Source of the DNA: Gigantopelta aegis
Lineage: Eukaryota; Mollusca; Gastropoda; Neomphalida; Peltospiridae
Assembly: GCF_016097555.1 (NCBI RefSeq)
Contig: NC_054701.1
Coordinates: 1,774,091-1,838,090, forward strand
Reading direction: 5' to 3'
DNA: 64,000 nucleotides
Of the stretch, positions 57,637-64,000 are shown piece after piece. Position 1 is the first letter of the stretch. Every line of letters begins with the position of its first letter. A program made the translations under genes and the position numbers. The notes beneath the pieces are model-generated. The model made no database searches. It had not been told where the DNA came from and saw only the letters and a list, made by a program, of their open reading frames with translations.

Positions 57637-58684
57637 CAGTGTTCTTGCTGCACCATTTGCATTTTGCTGACCTTCTTTCACGTTCTCCCCCCTCCTTTAT
57701 TTTTCTGCGCAACTCTTTATTTTCCAGCACCCTACTATATATTTTACAGCACCTATCTCCACTATTTCCAAATGCACACTTTTTCCACACATAAAAACCC
57801 CCACAATGATCTGTCTGCACATCAAAGGAAACAAGCTGCGTTGTGTACGAAAAAGCAATTGAAACATTTACGACAGTTACCGTAACATAATTTAACAGCC
57901 TCTAATTTGTCCCATACCTGTATCAATTTGTATGTTTAATGCACACAATAAAAGTTATATTTTATTTGAGCAATGGAAACATTTTTATTTTTATGGATTC
58001 GGCAATCTCTGATTGAAAACCCCCCACTTATTTGGCGTCAAATTTGTCACGTGATCAGAACGGTCACTCTATCTTTTGTTTCCACAAACTGTCTGGTATT
58101 TACTGTCTGGTATTTTGTCTTCAATTATAATTGATATTAACTGATGATTTTTACTATATGTCATTTCTGTCATTCTGTTTATTCAGCAGTTAATTTTGGG
58201 GGGATATCACCGCTTATAAAAACAACGGAAATGGTAGTGTTTAGCATTAAAACCATTTATCTTGGGTGCCAAATAATATATACACCGCCTTCACAAAAAC
58301 AAAACTTTATCAGTTGGCGATAATATTTTATCACAGCGATCAATTCATTCGATGAAGATGGAAATAGCAAAAAATATATTCGACATTAGGGGATCACACA
58401 AACATCTTTTTTGTTTTTCATATATCTTGAAATCTTTATTAAAATAATAATATTGAAACTTTGATCGGTTCAGCAAAACCGGAACTGCCCGTGAATAACA
58501 TCTTTGCTTCAATTAAAAGACGAGTCTGCTTGTATTTCATATAAACTTTTTTGTAGGCAAAATAAGGAATATGTTTTCCCACAAAGTCTATCAACACAAC
58601 ATGGTAAGCACCAAGTTCTCTCTCCCCCACCCCACCCCCCCTTTTTTTTGAAGAGTGTGGTGCCGAGCGGCCGCCCTCCTTTGG
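57637..58684. mobile_element. hAT5-like transposon, diverged copy with damaged right end
   Basis: It starts cagtgttcttgctgcaccat and is collinear with the 43595 copy through cgtgatcagaacggtcactc to gagcggccgccctccttt. The right inverted terminus is missing. It lies in the presumed eIF3c 5' UTR intron or upstream region. Confidence 0.75.
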
Positions 58685-59720
58685 CCTACTGCGCTAAGGC
58701 TGAAAAGAAAGAGCTTTCGCTGAACATATTTTTTAAGCAGTAAGTTTAAAATTTGAGATGTACCTTAAATAGGATATCAAATCAGTTTGAACAAAATTAT
58801 AATTATGTATACCGATTTAATCGGTTTTATTAGGATTCTCGTCTGATGACGGTTAATAATAACTGGAAACGAAATAACGCCCAACAACTACAAAATCACG
58901 GTAACGCGATTCAAGACGCTTCTTACAAATAGACCGAATTTTCTACGTGGCTCCATTTGCAAGTCGACTTTTAAATACGTTCACGATTTTAAAGACCTTT
59001 AGTTTAAAAGCAAGTGTAACACAATGCACGTGGCATTGTTACATTTACTTTAATTGTAACGCAAAACATGAATTGTAATGTCTACATACGATCTGATCAT
59101 CATGTCAATGTCTGGAAAGTTCTGACCCAGATACGTGTACTTTTCATCGATTGGCGACTGATGATTGGCCAATATTTATAATTTGGCATCATGTGACCGT
59201 CGTAGAAGGAGAGAACTGTTACAGTTACCGTCATTCTGATGGTCGTGGAAGCTTTGTTGTTAATAAACTTGTATTTACTCTATTGTTTCAATTGTGATGT
59301 TTTATATCACTATTAACTACTATAGTATTCATTGATCATGATCTGGGGAGTCGGAGTTGGGAGCCTGATGGGGTACATTTTGCATGTCCGAGCAGATTTC
59401 TTCCTTTCAGGAAAAACGGACAAGTGTTTATATTTCGAACACAATAGTGGGTAAACAATAATCTTATTATTTAATAATGATGATGTACAGTTTCATTGTG
59501 TATTACAATTATTTCTACAGTTTGTCTTGACTATTGACAAAAACAAATCTATGTTAATTTGGCAAAATAATTTCATGAAATAAATGATGTTTTGTTGGAA
59601 AATAAATGGGTTTCTGCAGTTTTTGAAGTATGATTGATAATTTGGCAAAATGTTCTGCTGACCCAGAGCTAGCCTGGAGTTTTATTTAAGTCTGAGGAAA
59701 GGAGGGTAATTTAACATATA
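58685..59720. other. Upstream region between eIF3c and FTSJ3, part 1
   Basis: No exon recognised. 59074-59290 has CCAAT, TATA-like and AATAAA elements that could be a promoter or a solo-LTR relic, but the ends do not give a matching target duplication. Confidence 0.35.
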
Positions 59721-59725
59721 TATAG

Positions 59726-59845
59726 AGGCTATTTCATGGTTTTTTCCGAATACGATTTTTATGTCAACGAGTGATATGTGGAAACCATATTTTCACGAAT
59801 TGACATAAAAATCGTATTCGGAAAAAACACCATGAAATGGTCTAT
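59726..59845. mobile_element. Palindromic MITE-like element
   Basis: The arms tttcatggttttttccgaat and attcggaaaaaacaccatga are inverted copies of about 45 bp around a 30-bp loop. Confidence 0.65.
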
Positions 59846-60750
59846 TTATTATATACATATTTCCTAATTTTTGACAATATCTTTCGCTCTTTGGTAATAT
59901 CTTTCACTTATCCTATCGAAAACACATAACGTCATGATATATTTCTTCCTATGGAACTTTGCCAGAAAATTTACGTTACCATAGACTTTTAAAAAGAAAT
60001 TTGATTAAAATTTATCTTTATTAACATTTATTTAACAATACTGCGGTGCGAACATACCTGACAAAGCGATCCTCTAAAAACAAAACAAGTCGAACGGCGT
60101 GAAATTCTTACACTTACACTCAATGACACTACATTGTGTCATCATTATTTAGTTTCGTATTCAATTTGTTTTATATATTTTATCGTAATTGCACTTCGTA
60201 TCCCGTTTTTATAGGTACAGTTGTTTAAATTACATTTTTTAGTTTTCAAATACAATCAGATGCATTGGTAATCATCAAATTTAAATACGAAGAACAGAGA
60301 CAAAGGGAGATTATATATATATATATTTATCATATCATCTTACATTTTCAGTGTAATCAAAGTATGTGATATTTTTCAGATCACATACTTTAAGAATTTG
60401 ATAACTTTGCAAATTAGATGTAAATTAGTCGAGGTCTCGGCACTAGGTGTATTGACATTTAAGCAAACGTACTTGGGTGACACTCCATGATTGACGTATG
60501 CATTCATAGTCATCAAATAAAAACATTTCAGTGGCAATTTGACACTGAAAGCTGTCCAGCGTTCAGAAAACAAAAAACGTTAGGCATATCTTTATTTTGA
60601 TGTAATGACGTCATTCGAGTTTGATATTTCCATTCAAAAATACACCGCGCCACATATTCTTACGTCATTTAAATCTAGTAATGGCGGAATGGAATTAAAG
60701 TTGCGTGCACAGTCTACAAAAACACGTTGTATTAAGCCTGAGCTTATATG
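59846..60750. other. Upstream region, part 2
   Basis: No exon recognised. A short (TA)n run lies at 60313-60327. Confidence 0.35.
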
Positions 60751-60757
60751 ATAAAGA

Positions 60758-60892
60758 GATTATTACCCTCGTGTATTTCAGTATCGTCAATATCATATAT
60801 TAGGAATAAAAATAACGTATTATGCTCGCATAATACAATTTTTATTCCTAATATATGATATTGACGATACCGAAAAACACTCTGGTAATAAC

Positions 60893-60893
<1 letters not shown>
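60758..60893. mobile_element. Near-perfect hairpin element
   Basis: The arms tcaatatcatatattaggaa and ttcctaatatatgatattga, with flanking ggtaat pieces, form about 65-bp complementary arms. A (TA)n run follows at 60896-60922. Confidence 0.75.
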
Positions 60894-60927
<34 letters not shown>

Positions 60928-60984
60928 TTAACTGTGGTTCAGAGTTTAGCGATGAGCATTGGGCTATAGTGTCTAGAAGCTTGC

Positions 60985-61325
60985 TCTGTTGTAGCCCGAG
61001 TACTCTGACTGTAAGAGACCTAGACAGACATTTGGACGTAAATACGCTGTCGGATTTCTTTCTGTAGTATGCGTATTAGTGATTAATATGTGGATTTTTT
61101 TTATCAGTTAACTCGAAAATGATCGATGTAAAGGTATTTGACGGCAAACATAGGATTGGTGTGGTATTTGATCGGGAATCTTTGCCAACTTTTTGGTTGT
61201 CAGGAATTTCCAAAAAAATACATAGGTTGGTCTACGACTGTAATGAGAGCGCATTTATGTCCAAATGTCCGTCTAGCTCTCTTACAGTCAGAGTACTCGG
61301 GCTATCTTACAGTCGTCGGGCTAGC
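60985..61325. mobile_element. Inverted-repeat element upstream of FTSJ3
   Basis: tagcccgagtactctgactg (60991) and the complement cagtcagagtactcgggcta (about 61286), with the adjoining agacatttggacgtaaatac pieces, form arms of about 60 bp around a 200-bp centre. Confidence 0.7.
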
Positions 61326-61850
61326 TGTTGATGCTTCTCCCCTACCCCCCCCCCCCCCCCCCCACCCCAACACCTCTGGTACCTTCCTGCACCATTGGTA
61401 ACAATAGAGACTAGGCTGTGCTGGGGATAGCAGCCGACTACTATTGATTATGGTTACGGACCTTTGACGTTAATCCAACTATTCAGTCCATTCACCATTC
61501 AATGCCTTGGTCAACAATATGGAATAAAAATAAATGACTTAATAAAGCAAATAATTTAACAATTTTTTCATAGAAAAGACTAAATCAACTTACAATATGT
61601 TTAAAATATTTGGAAAATTCAAACAATCTTCTTAAATTTTAAGTGAAAAGATGTGAAATGAAACAAATGCGCCTTCTTCCATGTGGACAAGCAAAACCAA
61701 CATGCTCTGTGTTCTACGTCATCAGTTTATGTTAACTTGACCGGAAATTCAGAATTGGTGACGTTTTACACAAAGGGAAGCAATTAGGCACAACACGTGT
61801 GTATGTTCTAACCGTGTTTTGGCAATACACATTACAGTCAGCTGTTTAAT
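61326..61850 (+). promoter_or_regulatory. Presumed FTSJ3 promoter and 5' UTR region
   Basis: This is the sequence directly upstream of the FTSJ3 start. It has a C-run at 61347-61364, an ETS-like ccggaa at 61741-61746, and CRE-like tacgtcat and gtgacgt motifs near 61716 and 61758. There is no TATA box close to the start. The assignment is inferred from position. Confidence 0.4.
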
Positions 61851-61917
61851 ATGGGGAAAAAGTCAAAAGTTGGAAAAGCTCGAAAGGACAAATTTTATCA
61901 GCTTGCAAAGGAAACAG
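61851..61917 (+). CDS. FTSJ3: FTSJ3/SPB1 pre-rRNA 2'-O-methyltransferase, exon 1
   Basis: It encodes MGKKSKVGKARKDKFYQLAK plus ET and one base of a glycine codon. This is the conserved N-terminus of FTSJ3/Spb1 (human [20 protein letters not shown]). The product is a nucleolar SAM-dependent RNA 2'-O-methyltransferase acting on pre-60S particles. The ATG is the first in frame, with an upstream context lacking other ATGs nearby. The donor is GAAACAG|gtatta (phase 1). Confidence 0.93.
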
Positions 61918-62339
61918 GTATTAAAATAACATTAACTAAGTAAAACCTTAAACTGTAAAAATAATGTGATAGATATTAGATATAAACAAGAATTGCCTAA
62001 CTAAGGTTTTATAATAATTGTTTTAGATAAATAAAATATAGTTTATTATATATGAATATAAGGTGACTGGATAAAATTTAGAACTCTTGCTGCAAATTAT
62101 AAATATCTGGTACAGGTGTGTGTTATGGATATAAGACAATGTGGCGTGGGAAAAGGACTGGAATGTGGAGGTGGACAGCAAAAGAAGTTGAAACACAGAA
62201 GGTTCCATATTTAAGTTGAAAGTTACAGGTTGTAGAAACTTGCACATTTATTACTGACGTCACAGCCATATCAAATCAGAAAGTGGTTTTCCTGCATAAA
62301 CAGATGTCATCATATATGACATGATCTATGAGTATGAAC
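61918..62339 (+). other. FTSJ3 intron 1, proximal part
   Basis: AT-rich; nothing recognised. Confidence 0.4.
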
Positions 62340-62580
62340 CAGTCTTGGTGGTGTGGTGGTTAACCATCAGACTGAACACTGAGAGGTAATCGGTTCACAT
62401 CCTGGTACCAGCTCATTAGGGGACATTAAAGCCATCACACCGACTTGTCTCTCACAAACAACTGACCACTAATTTACGGTCTTGGACAGACAGACAATAT
62501 AGTTGATATGTGTTCCCAGGAGAGTATGCCTAAACTTTCATTGGATAGCTGGATGGAAATAAGTTAAAAAGAAATGGCAC
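62340..62580 (+). mobile_element. tRNA-derived SINE of another family
   Basis: The head ttggtggtgtggtggttaac (A box) and taatcggttcacatcctggt (B box) is followed by a body containing ccaggagagtatgcctaaac and a tail tggatagctggatggaaata. Confidence 0.65.
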
Positions 62581-62749
62581 CAATCACACATAATCAGTAG
62601 AGGCCTAAATAATAATAACAGCTGACAGATTGCAGCAAACACTATCTGCTTCTTTATTTACAATGGGTGGCCAAAAACTGAAAAAAATTATTTCATTTTA
62701 ATATTGTTTATATTAAAATGATTTTTTTTTTTAAAGTATAAAAGATGTC

Positions 62750-62830
62750 AATGAATGAATGAATGTTTAACGACACCCCAGCACAAAAATACACATCGGC
62801 TAATGGGTGTCTTAAAAGTTGTGTGTCAAA
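62750..62830. mobile_element. Short interspersed tail fragment
   Basis: gaatgaatgaatg followed by gtttaacgacaccccagcac and cggctaatgggtgtc, as at 26262. Confidence 0.6.
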
Positions 62831-62887
62831 AACTAATAAAAATATTACATGGCCTTGTATTTCATAGTTCTACTTAATTGTGTTTAG

Positions 62888-63040
62888 GTTACCGATCCCG
62901 AGCTGCCTTTAAGCTGATCCAGCTGAACCGAAAGTTTGAGTTTCTCCAGAAGTCACGAGTGGTCGTTGACCTGTGTGCTGCCCCGGGAGGTTGGCTACAG
63001 GTTGCCGCAGAAAACACGCCTGTGTCCAGTCTTATCATTG
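62888..63040 (+). CDS. FTSJ3: FTSJ3/SPB1 pre-rRNA 2'-O-methyltransferase, exon 2
   Basis: It encodes [40 protein letters not shown] and [11 protein letters not shown] plus a split codon. DLCAAPGGW is SAM-binding motif I of the RrmJ/FtsJ fold, and the Lys in AFKLIQL is the first of the K-D-K-E catalytic residues. The acceptor is gtgtttag (phase 1) and the donor ATCATTG|gtgagt (phase 1). The rest of the gene lies right of the window. Confidence 0.95.
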
Positions 63041-63161
63041 GTGAGTAGTGAAACATGCCAATGTCCAGTCTTGTCATTGGTGAGTAGTGAAAACACCAGT
63101 GTCCATTCTTATCATTGGTCAGTTGTGAAAACACACCAGTGTCCAGTCTTATCATTGGTCA
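63041..63161 (+). repeat. Donor-derived repeat of FTSJ3 exon 2 (3 copies)
   Basis: Three tandem copies of about 38 bp contain agtgtccagtcttatcattg|gt, copying the exon end (TGTGTCCAGTCTTATCATTG) and donor. The first two copies keep gtgagt or its equivalent; later ones have gtcagt or gtcaca. Confidence 0.88.
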
Positions 63162-64000
63162 CAGTGTTCTCGCTGCTCCATTTAAGCGGGGCGTCCCGCC
63201 CCGCTATTCCATTTTACCGCCCTCCTTTATTTTTGTGCGCCCTCCTTTATTTTTTAGCGCCCCTCTTTATTTTCCAGCACCTATCTCTGCTCTTTCCAAA
63301 TACACTTTTTTCCACACAAAAAACAACGATCAGTCTGCACACTGGACATCAAAGGAAACAAGCCGCGTTGTGTACGAAAAAGCAATTGACGAAACATTTA
63401 CGACAGTTACCGTAACATAATTTAACAGTATTTTCAACAGCCTCTATTTTGTCCAATATCTGTATCCATTTGTATGTTTGATAGACACAATAAAAGTTAT
63501 ATTTTATGTAAGCAATGAAAATTTTTGTTTTTGTTTTACGGATTCGGCAATCTCCAATTGAAAAAACCCCTCTTATTTGGCGCCAAATTTGTCACGTGAT
63601 CAGAACGGTCATTCTGTCTTTTGTTTCCACTAATTATCGTTTGATATTTTGTCCTCAGTTGCAGATATAATTGGTTGAAACTGATGATTTTTACTTTCTG
63701 TTATTCTGTTTATTCAGCAGTTCTTTATAAAATATTGTAAACTTTTAATTTTGAGGGGATATGAATGCTTATAAACACAATGGAAGTGGTAGTGTTTATC
63801 ATTAAAATAATTTATCTTGAGTGCCAAATAATATATACACCGTCTTTACAAAAACGAAACTACTTTTTATTAGCTGGCGATAATATTTTATCACAGCGAT
63901 CGATTCATTCGATGAAGATGGAAATAACAAAAATGTATCTGACATTAGGAGATCACTTTACAAACATCTTTATTGTTTTTCGTATATCTTGAAATCTTTA
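63162..64000. mobile_element. hAT5-like transposon, copy cut by the window end
   Basis: It starts cagtgttctcgctgctccat and is closely similar to the 43595 copy throughout. It lies directly after the exon 2 repeats in FTSJ3 intron 2, and the right end is outside the window. Confidence 0.8.

Noticed and set aside
59074..59290. Possible solo LTR (CCAAT, TATA-like, AATAAA in order)
   Set aside because: I could not find matching terminal TG..CA ends with a target duplication, so it stays unassigned.

Overview
The window is eukaryotic nuclear DNA: AT-rich, with spliced genes, GT-AG introns, AATAAA poly(A) signals, tRNA-derived SINEs and DNA transposons. The SINE families, with tRNA-like heads and GTTTAACGAC-type tails, are of a kind I associate with molluscs, most likely a gastropod. 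I cannot name the species.

Three translation or ribosome genes account for all the coding sequence I can support. (1) The last two coding exons of RPL6 (ribosomal protein eL6) lie on + at 1228-1412 and 3109-3270; the gene enters from the left. (2) A complete eIF3c (EIF3C) gene lies on -, with ATG at 56812 and stop at 7502. I assembled 25 coding exons with consistent splice phases. They total 2811 nt, giving 936 residues, close to the roughly 910 of the human protein. (3) The first two coding exons of FTSJ3/SPB1, a pre-rRNA 2'-O-methyltransferase, lie on + at 61851-61917 and 62888-63040; the gene leaves to the right. RPL6 and eIF3c converge, and eIF3c and FTSJ3 diverge.

Nearly everything else is repeat. 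The most striking feature is that many tandem arrays are built from exon-intron junctions. The repeat unit contains the real splice donor or acceptor plus the adjoining few to about 60 exon bases. Examples are RPL6 (30 acceptor copies), eIF3c exon 8 (5 donor copies), exon 10 (12 acceptor copies), exon 13 (about 31 donor copies), exon 16 (about 43 donor copies), exon 18 (5 in-frame donor copies), exon 24 (about 80 copies) and FTSJ3 exon 2. True splice sites are thus flanked by long rows of near-identical decoys.

The eIF3c C-terminus (residues about 853-936) is encoded by an array of tiny phase-1 symmetric exons (42, 33, 33, 30, 30 and 45 nt). They encode related R/G/Q/N-rich peptides, each ending in a tryptophan. 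Four form a duplicated exon series; two of these sit in a tandem 178-bp unit, and a transposon later inserted into one copy. The other copy preserves the empty site.

Mobile elements include several tRNA-derived SINEs; a 2.56-kb element with about 450-bp inverted repeats and a transposase-like remnant; a 696-bp foldback element with a perfect 9-bp target duplication; a TA-flanked 957-bp element; hAT5-like elements with 5-bp duplications; and several palindromic MITE-like elements. The long open reading frames in the arrays follow from repeat units whose length is a multiple of three, and are not annotated as genes.
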